Numbered from the stretch's first letter, positions 1 to 7,788 are shown. The stretch: 24,466 bases of DNA from CF-161 sp035259145 (GCA_035259145.1 DATFWQ010000147.1:1-24466), one strand, 5' to 3'. Program-made: numbers and translations. Notes: generated by a model not told the origin, from the sequence alone.

Positions 1-58
1 CATCAACAGGAGGTAACTTGCCGACCGACCCATCAGCCTGGTCACCTGAAGAAGAAAC

Positions 59-150
59 CTGTCCGCCCACCGGGAGATCCGCTGTCCGCCGGCCGGGAGA
101 ATTGGTGTCCGTCTACCGGGATTTCTAGCTGTCCGCTGTCACTCACAAAG
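59..150. repeat. 23-bp periodic direct repeats, IS21-like element end
   Basis: Near-identical units begin at about 59, 82, 105 and 129 with a 23-24 bp period. The core reads TGTCCGCC-xx-CCGGGAGA and the last unit is partial. A further TGTCCG core sits at 190. Several short direct copies at one end are typical of IS21-family termini, where the transposase binds multiple internal repeats. No transposase gene is visible, so either the element lies left of the window or this is a remnant. There are too few copies and no room for spacers, so this is not a CRISPR. The family assignment is inference; the periodicity is directly visible. Confidence 0.6.
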
Positions 151-328
151 AGGCGCGCAGGTGAACGGCTCGGTTCCGCGCGCGACCACGTGTCCGCGCA
201 GGCAGTCGGGAGCACAAGACTGGCAGAAAGTTGCCCGAGCGTAGGAACAGGCCTTGTGGATTACTGTTCAGAGAAAAGCGGTCCTTCCCAGTTCAACTCA
301 GGCTACAAGGCCACCGATTAGCAAACCA

Positions 329-378
329 CTTCCTTGGTAAGGAAGAGGTCTCGGGTTCGAATCCCGACGTGGGCTCCA
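329..378 (+). pseudogene. 3' half of tRNA-Thr(GGT), probable attachment-site scar
   Basis: The segment folds as the 3' half of a tRNA. The anticodon arm is 329-333/341-345 with loop TTGGTAA and anticodon GGT at 336-338. The T arm is 351-355/363-367 around TTCGAAT. The 3' acceptor strand CGTGGGC spans 368-374, followed by a discriminator base and an encoded CCA at 376-378. The 5' acceptor partner (GCCCACG) and a correctly placed D arm are absent upstream, so the gene is not intact. Such 3' fragments are left when an integrase inserts an element into a tRNA gene. With this orientation the element would lie to the left and native chromosome to the right. Confidence 0.7.
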
Positions 379-565
379 ACCAAGGTTCCTGCAGACTCGT
401 CTGCCTGGTTTTGCGCTGCGAATGGGCCTCGCACTGACGACTGGCTCGGTCGATCGCGATCGCGACACGACCGCACGACCGCCGCATGAAGCCGGCGACG
501 CTGCTTCCCGAGCCTCTGACCGTCACGACGAAACGCGATTTCGCTGATCCACGTTCCATCCGGCA
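379..565. other. Intergenic, nothing recognised
   Basis: No supported gene, hairpin or promoter is seen between the tRNA fragment and the lipoprotein gene. Together with 1-328 this makes 565 bases without a protein gene. Minus-strand open frames across 293-614 only translate the tRNA fragment and have no family features. Confidence 0.5.
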
Positions 566-1702
566 ATGAAGATGCTTGGGGCATTGGGGCTGGCGCTGGT
601 GGTTGCCTGTTCATCAGGTCCGTCGACCGGTCGCAGTCCCGCTCGGACAGGTCCAGAAGCCACGCCCGCCAAGCATCAGACGCGAATCGCCGTCCTTGAA
701 GCCGGCTCGTCTGGTGGCAAGTCGGTCCTGACGATTGCCGACGTCTCTGGGCACACTCTCGCCCAGGCGACCTTTGACTCCATGCCTCGTCCCCTCATCG
801 CAAATGCAGGCGACATATTGCCCACGTCGGTGCGAGTTGCCGCGGGTGCAGCCTACTACGCTGAACCAACCGGGAAGATCCACCGGCTCGATCCCACCGG
901 GACCGATACCATCGTCGCGACTTTTGCCCTGAGCACCGCTCAGCAGGAGCTGTCGTTCGCGGTGAGCCCCAACGGGAAACAACTCATCGCCATCGTGGTC
1001 ACGGCTCCGGCTGTCCATGATCCACCCCCAAAGGACCTTTCACAGCCTTTCTTCAAAGAGGGCGCGCGATGGTCTACCGAGCTTGAAACCGCCACGGCCG
1101 GTGGTGCAACAGAATCAGTATTGAAAACGGACCTGGGGCCGGCCGATCGGCCATTTGGCTCGGTGACAACTATTGCGGGCTGGGATGACGCGGGGCCCGT
1201 CGCGTTGCTTGACACAGTACTCGCTGCCCAGCAACCCCCGGCATCGACGCGCCTGCCGGGAGGCAGGCTGGTTCACCTCGGCACGGATGGCACCCACCTG
1301 GACCAGATTGGAGGGCCCAACTGTCATCCGCTTGACGAGTTGCGCAACGGAACCATCCTTTGCTACTCAGGTGCGTGGCCACGCTCGTACGAAGTGCGAA
1401 CGGCATCCGGCCAGGTGATGTGGCAGCAGGATCTATTCGGTGGCTTCTACTACGACCCGGTGCTGAGTCCCGACGGACGTCGAGTGGCTGTCCAGAACAG
1501 ACTGTTCACGCAAGGCTTGAAGGCAGCTTCGGTTGCCCGGCAGTCAACGCCACAACTTCCAACCCAAGCACAGGGCTGGGTGACAGCAGACACGTTGGCC
1601 GTGCATGCAAACTCCAGCGGGAGCGTGCAATTGGTCGACGTCGTTGATCTTCAGCATCCACATGAGACGGGGCTCAGAGGGATGTTCGTAGGGACGCTGT
1701 AA
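566..1702 (+). CDS. Secreted lipoprotein, WD40/TolB-like beta-propeller
   Basis: This 378-residue protein is predicted to be exported and lipid-anchored. It starts with a short Lys residue stretch, a hydrophobic segment and a lipobox ending at Cys15 (VVAC), followed by a Ser/Gly/Pro-rich linker. Two repeat signatures of the form SPxGxxxxI/V, near residues 133-136 (SPNG) and 301-304 (SPDG), are typical of TolB/WD40-like propeller blades. Length and spacing suggest one propeller. A second ATG lies two codons downstream and neither has a clear Shine-Dalgarno. The substrate or partner is unknown. It stands alone just inside the putative integration scar. Confidence 0.75.
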   Translation: MKMLGALGLALVVACSSGPSTGRSPARTGPEATPAKHQTRIAVLEAGSSGGKSVLTIADVSGHTLAQATFDSMPRPLIANAGDILPTSVRVAAGAAYYAEPTGKIHRLDPTGTDTIVATFALSTAQQELSFAVSPNGKQLIAIVVTAPAVHDPPPKDLSQPFFKEGARWSTELETATAGGATESVLKTDLGPADRPFGSVTTIAGWDDAGPVALLDTVLAAQQPPASTRLPGGRLVHLGTDGTHLDQIGGPNCHPLDELRNGTILCYSGAWPRSYEVRTASGQVMWQQDLFGGFYYDPVLSPDGRRVAVQNRLFTQGLKAASVARQSTPQLPTQAQGWVTADTLAVHANSSGSVQLVDVVDLQHPHETGLRGMFVGTL

Positions 1703-1991
1703 ACATCGCCTCTACGTCAGCGCCGGATTCACACGAGGTGACCAATGTCCACTGAACAAAACAAGGCGGTCGTTTTGCGCTGGAGAGAGGAGATCTGAAA
1801 CAAACGAAACGTGAAGATCATCGACGAGCTGAATGATCGTGGAACAGTGGCTCGAAGTCGACTTCGCGGGCTTTATGCAGCAGCCGCTTGGACTTCCCCC
1901 CACGCCAGGGCACAGTGGAAGTCAAATGTCTAAGCGGGGTCCGAATGCCCACGATGGACCCTGGTCACAAGCTCGAAGCTAGCATGGGCAG
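1703..1991. other. Intergenic, nothing recognised
   Basis: This 289-base stretch between the lipoprotein gene and the YciI-like gene has no supported gene, RNA or repeat. An open frame at 1888-2208 overlaps the YciI-like gene out of frame and is judged spurious. Confidence 0.4.
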
Positions 1992-2339
1992 GTGGACTTC
2001 GATCACTTCACCATCACATTGCTGCTTCTGCGCCCTGACGCACCGCAACTTGACGAGGAGGCCAGCGCGGTCCTGCAGGACGCTCACATGGCGCATATCG
2101 CCGATCTCCACGAGGCTGGTCACCTTCTCGCAGCTGGGCCCCTGTTCGATGACGTATACCGCGGGCTGTCCATCCTTAATGTCGATCCGGAGCAGGCGCT
2201 CGCACTGAAAAATACGGACCCTGCCGTCCGCGCGGGGAGGTACACCGTCAAGGTTGTGCCGTGGCAGGTCCCAGCGGGGGCAATTGCATTCTCCGCTACC
2301 CGCTTCCCCCGTTCGATTGCTGAGGCGATGGGCAGCTGA
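1992..2339 (+). CDS. YciI family protein (YCII-related domain)
   Basis: At 115 residues this matches the usual YCII fold length. The family pattern is visible: an N-terminal beta strand, AHxAHIADLHEAG with a conserved His near residue 35, GHLLAAGP at 43-50, a glycine-rich turn, and DPAVRAG around 76-82 with the conserved Asp-Pro, ending in VKVVPW. YciI proteins form ferredoxin-like dimers with a conserved His/Asp pair; some are dehalogenase-like or haem-degradation relatives, but no general reaction is established. The GTG start at 1992 is the only start placed at the domain N-terminus. The Shine-Dalgarno is weak. Confidence 0.75.
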   Translation: MDFDHFTITLLLLRPDAPQLDEEASAVLQDAHMAHIADLHEAGHLLAAGPLFDDVYRGLSILNVDPEQALALKNTDPAVRAGRYTVKVVPWQVPAGAIAFSATRFPRSIAEAMGS

Positions 2340-2502
2340 TCTTGCGGAGCACCTAGCCACGAGCCGTCTGGTTAAACAGGCGAACGCGTGGCGGATGGTG
2401 GTTATCCGTAGACGGGTACCATGGCCAGTGATGTGCAACGGCTCTGACAAGCGTCCACGGCCAAGTCCGAGGTCGAGCCTGCGTAATCTGACCGGCGATG
2501 AC

Positions 2503-2604
2503 ATGCCGCTGCCGGAGCGCCTGCGCCTGTTTGCAACGAACTCCTGGCTGAAGGTCCGCAACCGCACGGGCTGCTGCGGTCATTACGGTGAGCCGGGCTG
2601 CTGA
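2503..2604 (+). CDS. Cys-rich microprotein with CCGHYGEPGC tail
   Basis: A 33-codon reading frame starts MPLPERLRLF and ends in CCGHYGEPGC followed by TGA. The middle, with WLKVRNR, is amphipathic and basic. The tail has three Cys and one His, which could bind metal. The composition is unlike random high-GC translation. I recall short conserved hypotheticals ending in CCGxxGxPGC from related bacteria but cannot verify that here. No strong Shine-Dalgarno precedes the ATG. The rest of 2340-2767 shows no other gene. Confidence 0.45.
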   Translation: MPLPERLRLFATNSWLKVRNRTGCCGHYGEPGC

Positions 2605-2767
2605 ATGACCCTGGAAGAGGCCCGTGCGGCCGGACTTGAGCCTCACAGCTGACCCGAACTGAGGACGCAGTTACCGCTAAGGCGGATGGCAAAGTGTCGC
2701 CAGTAGCCCCATTCAGACGCCGCTTCGGTTCTTATTCAAGGCAACTGGGCTTTGGGTGTCCAGTCGA

Positions 2768-3388
2768 TCAGCGAAGCAGGACGCGGCCTCGTGGCGAGTC
2801 AAGGGTCGCAATGAGAACGGCCTCAGCGCCTTCGTTCACGACTAAATCGACATCCAGGGCGGCGAGCATGCGTCTCATCTCAGGGGGGCTCGGATGCTCT
2901 GCTCGCAATTCCACCAGTGTGACTCCGGTGGGCGACGCCGTGCTCGGGTGCGGTGAGTTGCCCCAGTCGATCAAGAACGGCAGGACGAAGTTGCTCGGGT
3001 CGGGCATGTGCCGCGTCAACCGCCACTCCAGCACCACACCGTCAGGCCTCCGGCGGCTCATGGCCTGGACCGGACCGGGCTCGTACCCCCGGTCACCAGC
3101 CCGCCGCGCCCGCTGCTCGATGTCAGTCACACGGGTGGCCCACCCGACCAGGCGTGGGAGGCGGATGCGATCCAGAGCGAACGCTACGGGACTCGCCGGC
3201 ACTGCCTGGTCGGGATCACGCGCGATGATCTCGAGGTAGGATTCGCCTCCGAGCGCGAGCAGGGCGTTGTGCGTGCCGCGGCCTACGTGCTTCCCCCCAA
3301 GCGCCGCTCGCACCCCCAGCCGAACTGCCAGCTCCTCGATACCGGCCTCCAGGTCCTCGACTCCGTAGACGATGTGGTCGACTGTCAC
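2768..3388 (-). CDS. VOC superfamily protein (glyoxalase-like domain)
   Basis: A 206-residue protein opening VTVDHIVYGVEDLEAG, the classic first strand and His of a vicinal oxygen chelate half-domain. Further VOC features are the LGVRAALGGKHVGRGTHNALLALG and SYLEIIARDPDQ segments. The length fits the two-half Glyoxalase_3-like class. The GTG start at 3388 is chosen because it sits at the domain N-terminus, follows AAGGAGG, and overlaps the stop of the upstream LLM gene as GTGA. That overlap implies translational coupling and a shared pathway. The substrate is unknown. A longer frame to 3544 runs into the LLM gene and is rejected. Confidence 0.85.
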   Translation of the reverse strand: MTVDHIVYGVEDLEAGIEELAVRLGVRAALGGKHVGRGTHNALLALGGESYLEIIARDPDQAVPASPVAFALDRIRLPRLVGWATRVTDIEQRARRAGDRGYEPGPVQAMSRRRPDGVVLEWRLTRHMPDPSNFVLPFLIDWGNSPHPSTASPTGVTLVELRAEHPSPPEMRRMLAALDVDLVVNEGAEAVLIATLDSPRGRVLLR

Positions 3389-4359
3389 GCTGCCTCCTTG
3401 AGGGCCGGCAGCACCTCGCCAACCAGCCTCTCGAACTGTGCTTCCTGGTCCCAGCTCGTCAGGCGCAGCGTCAACTCCGAGAAGCCGAGCCGCTTGTAGA
3501 CGAGTAGGTGCTCGACGCATTCCTGAGGGGAGCCGAGTGCGCACCAGCTCCGGATTCGGGCTGGACTGAATTCCTCACCGTAGTAGGTCTCCAGGAAGCG
3601 CCTCGATTCCTCAAAGGCCTGCTCTCGATCGTCGTTGATGTTGATGTTGTGGTAGAGGTGCGTCTCGAAACCCGTGGGGTCGCGGCCCTCATCGAGCAGC
3701 TTTGATCGGATGTCGTTCAGCCTCCACGCCAGGTCCTGCGGGTCAGACAAGGACGTCTCCCAGCCATCGGCGTGGCGGGCCACGCGGAGGTGGGTGCGGC
3801 TGATCAGATCCGCGCTGCCGATCGCGTTGTTGGCAATCCATATCGGCGGGTGTGGTTTGGCCGCTGGGCGCGGCTCGATCGTGATGCCCCTGAAGCGGTA
3901 ATGCTGGCCCTCGAAGGTCGCGTCAGGCTCGGTCCACAGCAGGCGGAGGATCTTGATCCACTCGACCATCCGGGTCACCCGATCGCGCCTCTCCAGGCCG
4001 TAGAGGAGCCCCTCGATACTCCCGCCCTTCTGAGGAATGATTCCCGTGCACACCACGAGCACGGTGCGGCCCTGGGCGATGACGTCCAGGCTGGCCCACT
4101 GGTAGGCCAGGAGCACCGGATCACGCAGCGGAAAGGAAGCCATGCACGCGGTGCCGAGGCGGACGCGTTGCGTCCGACCGGCGACTGCGGCCAGCAGTGA
4201 GATGCTCTCGACACGCGGCTTCCCAAGCAGGCTGTCGCCCACCCACACGGAGTCGATGCAGTCGCTGGCATCGGCCCGCTCGGCGAGCTGCAGCATCTGC
4301 TCGGCGGTCACGGCGCCGAAGAGGACGCCCCGATTGGGCAACGTGAGGCCGATCTTCAT
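3385..4359 (-). CDS. LLM class flavin/F420-dependent oxidoreductase
   Basis: A 324-residue TIM-barrel luciferase-like monooxygenase. The N-terminus MKIGLTLPNRG is the typical first strand. VWVGDSL, VRLGTACM, RDPVLLAYQWASLDVIAQGR, the insert YRFRGITIEPRP and PPIWIANN are all family hallmarks in order. The C-terminus carries GSPQECVEHLLVYKRLGFSELTLR. Members use FMNH2 or reduced F420 to oxidise or reduce small molecules. The cofactor cannot be decided from sequence alone. It is the first gene of a two-gene unit with the VOC protein. Confidence 0.9.
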   Translation of the reverse strand: MKIGLTLPNRGVLFGAVTAEQMLQLAERADASDCIDSVWVGDSLLGKPRVESISLLAAVAGRTQRVRLGTACMASFPLRDPVLLAYQWASLDVIAQGRTVLVVCTGIIPQKGGSIEGLLYGLERRDRVTRMVEWIKILRLLWTEPDATFEGQHYRFRGITIEPRPAAKPHPPIWIANNAIGSADLISRTHLRVARHADGWETSLSDPQDLAWRLNDIRSKLLDEGRDPTGFETHLYHNININDDREQAFEESRRFLETYYGEEFSPARIRSWCALGSPQECVEHLLVYKRLGFSELTLRLTSWDQEAQFERLVGEVLPALKEAA

Positions 4360-4391
4360 GGTCGCAAGGTAACGCGGATGACGTAACCGGC

Positions 4392-4536
4392 CCGCATCTG
4401 GGGGCGTTGATTGTGGAAAGGGGAACTGACGAAAGTCGTGAGACGAATGGGGGCCTTACGCAGGCCCGGCTGCCGCATGGGTGAGCCGGGTTGCAGCTAG
4501 CCGAGCTGCGGTGCTCGGCTGTCCGGTTTTCGGAAC
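4392..4536 (+). promoter_or_regulatory. Structured leader, possible c-di-AMP (ydaO-type) riboswitch
   Basis: The leader of the surface-protein gene has many stems. They include a GAAA-capped hairpin at 4425-4440, GGGCCT/AGGCCC around TACGC at about 4453-4467, CCCGGCT 4465-4471 with AGCCGGG 4484-4490, and two mutually exclusive hairpins: GCAGCT 4493-4498/AGCTGC 4504-4509 and AGCCGAG 4499-4505/CTCGGCT 4514-4520. Blocks GGGGAAC, GTGA and CCGGGTTGCAGCTAGCC resemble, in order, the conserved blocks of ydaO-yuaA RNAs (GGGGA, GGUGAA, CCGAAUCCGUCAGCUAACC). CCGCA at 4392 could pair with TGCGG at 4507 as P1. The match is partial and the class call is inference. Confidence 0.35.
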
Positions 4537-4569
4537 CAAACAGCATCTCAGCAAAGGAGGGACTGCCGC

Positions 4570-5229
4570 GTGAAACTGCTCAAGTTGCTAATCATCCCGG
4601 CCGTGCTTATTCTCAGCGTGGTTCTGGCTGCGCCAGTCTTCGCCCATCACCTAACAAACGCCGTCATCGTTCAAGCTCAGTGTCAAGGCGGACAGATCTG
4701 CGTGACGCTATCCGGGAATGTGGAGCCCGGAACCGATGAAAGGCACGTGTTTGTCGACATCTTTGCGCAGGGCTCGAATCAGTCCCTCGGTGAGATTAAG
4801 TTCTTGGTCCCCGCGAATTCGACAAGCCAGTCCGTCCCCATGTCTCCCGACACCGAGTGCTTCCACGCGATCACTCCAAGCAGTGGTACCTCCTTCATCC
4901 TAAAGGTGATGAAGGTCACCGCCAAGGATGACACGACCGCGGCAGACCTTACCATCACAGTGCCGGCCACTGGTCAGGAAATCCAGTTCAAAGGCGCGCC
5001 GCCTCCACAGGAGCCCGCAGTCATTGAAGGGGTTAGTCTCACCCAGTGTGTCACCCAGACAACACCGCCGCCCCCTCCAAGCCCTACGGCTAGCGCAGGG
5101 GTGACCACCACCCTCGCCGGCACTGGCGGCTTCGACTTCCGCTATCCACTGATCGGCTTGACCGCTCTCGTAGCTGGCCTTGCACTACTGCTGGTCAGCG
5201 CCAGCCGCGGCAGGTCCTCCACGAAGTGA
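4570..5229 (+). CDS. Cell-wall-anchored surface protein with LAGTG sorting signal
   Basis: This 219-residue protein has a signal peptide (residues 1-25, ending APVFA), a Cys-containing beta-rich domain (about 26-145), a Pro-rich spacer (144-176) and a C-terminal sorting signal. The signal is LAGTG at 182-186, a hydrophobic helix about 192-210 and the basic tail SRGRSSTK. LAxTG is the motif preferred by class E sortases. The domain is not recognised; its four Cys (38, 44, 97, 160) may form disulfides. The GTG start follows a strong AAAGGAGG at 4553-4560 with nine bases of spacing. Its stop overlaps the sortase start, so the enzyme and probable substrate are co-translated. Confidence 0.85.
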   Translation: MKLLKLLIIPAVLILSVVLAAPVFAHHLTNAVIVQAQCQGGQICVTLSGNVEPGTDERHVFVDIFAQGSNQSLGEIKFLVPANSTSQSVPMSPDTECFHAITPSSGTSFILKVMKVTAKDDTTAADLTITVPATGQEIQFKGAPPPQEPAVIEGVSLTQCVTQTTPPPPPSPTASAGVTTTLAGTGGFDFRYPLIGLTALVAGLALLLVSASRGRSSTK

Positions 5230-5939
5230 ACCGCCTGCTGAAGGGGCCGGGGCTTTCCCTGGCCCTTTCGGCCCTGCTAGGCGTGGGCAGCCGCCTCCGT
5301 TCCCGGATCAGTCTCCGCACCGTTGCTCTCGCGTTGATCGCGATTGGGGCGCTGACCTGCCTGGTGCCGGTCGCACTCGTCGGCTACGGGATGTGGCAGG
5401 AAAACCAGCTCACTCAGCGCTGGGCGAAGCAGACCGCGGCCGCTCCCGCGACCGTAGATACACCTGAGGCGGTGCCGACAGGCATCCAGCCACCCTTCGC
5501 CACCCCTGCGCCGGCCCCGCCGACGCCTACGCCCCAGCAGGCCACTCCCAGGCCGATCAACGCCCTCTTTGCGTTGCGCGTACCGAAGATCGGCTACTAC
5601 GCAGCCGTTCAAGAGGGGGTTTCAAACAGCGTCCTGGCCAGTGGCCCTGGCCACTACCCAACGACCGTCATGCCCGGCAAGCCTGGTCTCGTCGGCGTCG
5701 CCGCTCACAACACTTTCTGGATCCCCTTTGGCCAGCTGGGATCCGGCGACTCGATCGTCCTCGAGACACGCTATGGCAAGTTCACCTACAAGATCACCGG
5801 GACAAAGATCGTGAACCCGGACGACGTCAGCGTTCTTGCCTCGTCGAGCGATCCGCGGCTCGTGCTGACTACCTGCTGGCCGCTATGGGCCGGCAACCTG
5901 GCCCCTCAGCGTCTGGCGATCTTCGCACAGCAGGCCTGA
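5226..5939 (+). CDS. Sortase, class D/E type
   Basis: A 237-residue sortase: an N-terminal membrane helix at about 33-55, a Pro/Thr-rich linker (75-110) and the catalytic barrel. The catalytic triad is visible: His161 in VAAHNTFW, Cys217 in VLTTCWP and Arg229 in PQRLAIF. The protein cleaves the Thr-Gly bond of the sorting motif and attaches the substrate to the peptidoglycan or an amine acceptor. It starts with GTG overlapping the stop of the LAGTG protein (GTGA), which strongly suggests that protein is its substrate. AAHNT replaces the common AGHR, so the exact class is not certain. Confidence 0.92.
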   Translation: MNRLLKGPGLSLALSALLGVGSRLRSRISLRTVALALIAIGALTCLVPVALVGYGMWQENQLTQRWAKQTAAAPATVDTPEAVPTGIQPPFATPAPAPPTPTPQQATPRPINALFALRVPKIGYYAAVQEGVSNSVLASGPGHYPTTVMPGKPGLVGVAAHNTFWIPFGQLGSGDSIVLETRYGKFTYKITGTKIVNPDDVSVLASSSDPRLVLTTCWPLWAGNLAPQRLAIFAQQA

Positions 5940-6002
5940 AAACCGAGGCGGACTACCGCCGCTGTCGGCCCCGAGGGTGCCGTAAGCCCTACCCTTGCAG
6001 GC

Positions 6003-7211
6003 GTGGACAGCCCAACGCCAAATTCGGACGAGCAGTTTGCCGAGTGGTATGTCTGGGCCAAGCGGGAGGTAAGCACTGACAGCCGTGTCTGCCTTGGCGC
6101 CGCTCAGGCCGGCATCACCGCGCTCGAAAGCGGTGCAGACCTGCAGTCGGCCAGGATGGCCGCGCGTCGCAGCGTGGCAGGGTACGGCATAGGCCTCATC
6201 GACAACGTCGCGCCGCGGCGTCGTGCCTATGCAGAGTGGTACGACTGGTCCAGGCGCGAGATCGGCGGCGGTGTTGAACGTCAGCATGCAGCGACTCGTG
6301 GCGCGCTGGCGGCGCTCGATGGTGGCGCCGACGCAGCCGAAGCCGCAGCCGCCGCGCGCAGGGAGGTCGGGCTCGAAACGGCCTCACGTCAGGATTTGCC
6401 GTCAACGCCCACTGATGCGCCGTCTGCGGCGCTTACGGCCGAGCACCTGCCGCCTCCACCCGCAGCGCCGCTGACGGGTACGCCACCCTCAGCCGCGGCC
6501 CCGGCGCAGCCACCGTCAGCGGCCCCGCCGCCTGCGAGCCCATCCGCCGCGGCGCCACCCTCAGGCGCGCAACCCCCACCCGTGCCCGCACCCACGGCCA
6601 GCATGCCGGCAGGCGCGCCGCCCAGCCAGGGGCTCGCCTCCTATCCTGCCCATACACCCATGCCGGCCCCAGCTCCGAGCCACGCGTACGCCGGCTTCTG
6701 GCGACGGTTCGCCGGCGCCCTCATTGACACGGCCATGCTCCTCGTTGGGACGTTCATCCTGGTCGTCCTTGTCGAGTTCTTTGTGGTTCTCGGTCTGGTT
6801 TCGAGCGGCCAGCAGCTCACTGACGAGAGCTACGTCGGGTCTCTGCTGGTGGTCTCGGGGATCCTGATCGTGCTGGTGTGGCTCTACTACGCCGGGCTAG
6901 AGAGCTCAGCCTGGCAAGCCACGATCGGCAAACGCCTCATGCATGTTGTGGTCACTGACCTGTATGGCCGGCGCATCAGCTTCGGCCGGGCCACGGGTCG
7001 CTACTGGAGCAAAATCCTGTCCGCGTTGATGCTGTTCGCAGGGTTCTGGGTGATCCCGCTCACGCAGCGCAAGCAGGGCCTGCACGATCTGATCGCAAGC
7101 ACCCTCGTCGGCCGTCGGGACTACGTGTCGCTGTTGATGCCCGCCACCCCCCTGCAGCCGGCTCATCCTCAGAATCGACCAGGCGGAGCGAGCGAGGTTC
7201 AGGGCGCCTAG
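6003..7211 (+). CDS. RDD family membrane protein with duplicated N-terminal module
   Basis: A 402-residue protein in three parts. Residues 12-58 and 76-122 are a tandem duplication: each starts F/YAEWYxWxxRE and has an Ala-rich helix with GADxxxAxxAARRxV. A long Pro/Ala spacer covers 133-226. An RDD domain (229-370) has three hydrophobic helices, RFAGALID near 235-242, WQATIGKRLM near 304-313 and QGLHDLIASTLV near 358-369. RDD proteins are poorly defined membrane proteins, sometimes linked to transport. The paired module is not recognised. The GTG start has no clear Shine-Dalgarno. Confidence 0.8.
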   Translation: MDSPTPNSDEQFAEWYVWAKREVSTDSRVCLGAAQAGITALESGADLQSARMAARRSVAGYGIGLIDNVAPRRRAYAEWYDWSRREIGGGVERQHAATRGALAALDGGADAAEAAAAARREVGLETASRQDLPSTPTDAPSAALTAEHLPPPPAAPLTGTPPSAAAPAQPPSAAPPPASPSAAAPPSGAQPPPVPAPTASMPAGAPPSQGLASYPAHTPMPAPAPSHAYAGFWRRFAGALIDTAMLLVGTFILVVLVEFFVVLGLVSSGQQLTDESYVGSLLVVSGILIVLVWLYYAGLESSAWQATIGKRLMHVVVTDLYGRRISFGRATGRYWSKILSALMLFAGFWVIPLTQRKQGLHDLIASTLVGRRDYVSLLMPATPLQPAHPQNRPGGASEVQGA

Positions 7212-7215
7212 GCGG

Positions 7216-7641
7216 TCAGATCGAGCCGGTTAGGTTCAGCGCTGGCTCTGGCGGCTCGGGCGGCCGTCGCCAGACGATGTACGGATGCCCGGTCTCCACG
7301 TGGTTCACGTTGGCGTGGTCCACAGCTTGCTCGTAGAGAAGGTCGAACGCCACACGATTGTGTTCCAGCAGAGCCGCGTATAGACCCTCCAGACGGGCAT
7401 CGTAATCGCGAAGGCGGTCGGCGTACTTCGGCCGCGTCACCGAGAGTCCTCGCAGGAGGCTCCGAACCCGGCGAAGATAGTAAGCGCTCAGATCCCAGTT
7501 GCCGGCTGTCGCAGCGTGCCAGCACATCGCGAAGCAGGTGCTCACTGATCCCATGATCTCGCCGGTCCCAGGCAACAGCGAGCCGATCTCCTCGAGGCTG
7601 AGCTCTGCGTCCTTGGTCCGAACCTTGGGCAGCTGTGACAT
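7216..7641 (-). CDS. Conserved-looking helical protein, unknown function
   Basis: A 141-residue, mostly alpha-helical soluble protein. Visible features are MCWHAATAGNWDLSAYYLRRVRSLLRGL (about 39-66) and a Tyr-rich helix YDARLEGLYAALLEHN. The C-terminus is HANVNHVETGHPYIVWRRPPEPPEP. The two His-containing motifs near residues 108-118 might bind a ligand, but no family is recognised. It converges with the RDD gene, with four bases between stops, and diverges from rpsU. Confidence 0.7.
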   Translation of the reverse strand: MSQLPKVRTKDAELSLEEIGSLLPGTGEIMGSVSTCFAMCWHAATAGNWDLSAYYLRRVRSLLRGLSVTRPKYADRLRDYDARLEGLYAALLEHNRVAFDLLYEQAVDHANVNHVETGHPYIVWRRPPEPPEPALNLTGSI

Positions 7642-7788
7642 AGGCGCGAAAGAGCGTAACTCAGACCGAGATCTTGACTACGGCCCCTTGGGGTCTCTGT
7701 TCGGTTATTCTTGTGCCCGAAGCCCAGGCCGATTGTCCAATACTGGCCTGGTGCCTGAACAGAGAACAAGAGAAGGTGTGATCAGGGT

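Noticed and set aside
59..212. CRISPR array
   Set aside because: The repeats are contiguous with no spacers, degenerate, and no cas gene is seen.
296..378. Intact tRNA-Thr
   Set aside because: The 5' acceptor strand is missing. GCTA/TAGC (302-305/319-322) mimics a D stem but lies six bases too far from the anticodon stem.
293..614. Minus-strand open frames across the tRNA fragment
   Set aside because: They translate the tRNA region (GIRTRDLFLTKEV-type peptide), a known artefact, and have no family features.
1888..2208. Plus-strand open frame overlapping the YciI-like gene
   Set aside because: It lies out of frame over a recognised domain and has Arg/Ser-rich shadow composition.
4392..4536. 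GEMM c-di-GMP or cobalamin riboswitch
   Set aside because: The core motifs of those classes (ACGCAAAGCC, or the B12 box) are absent.
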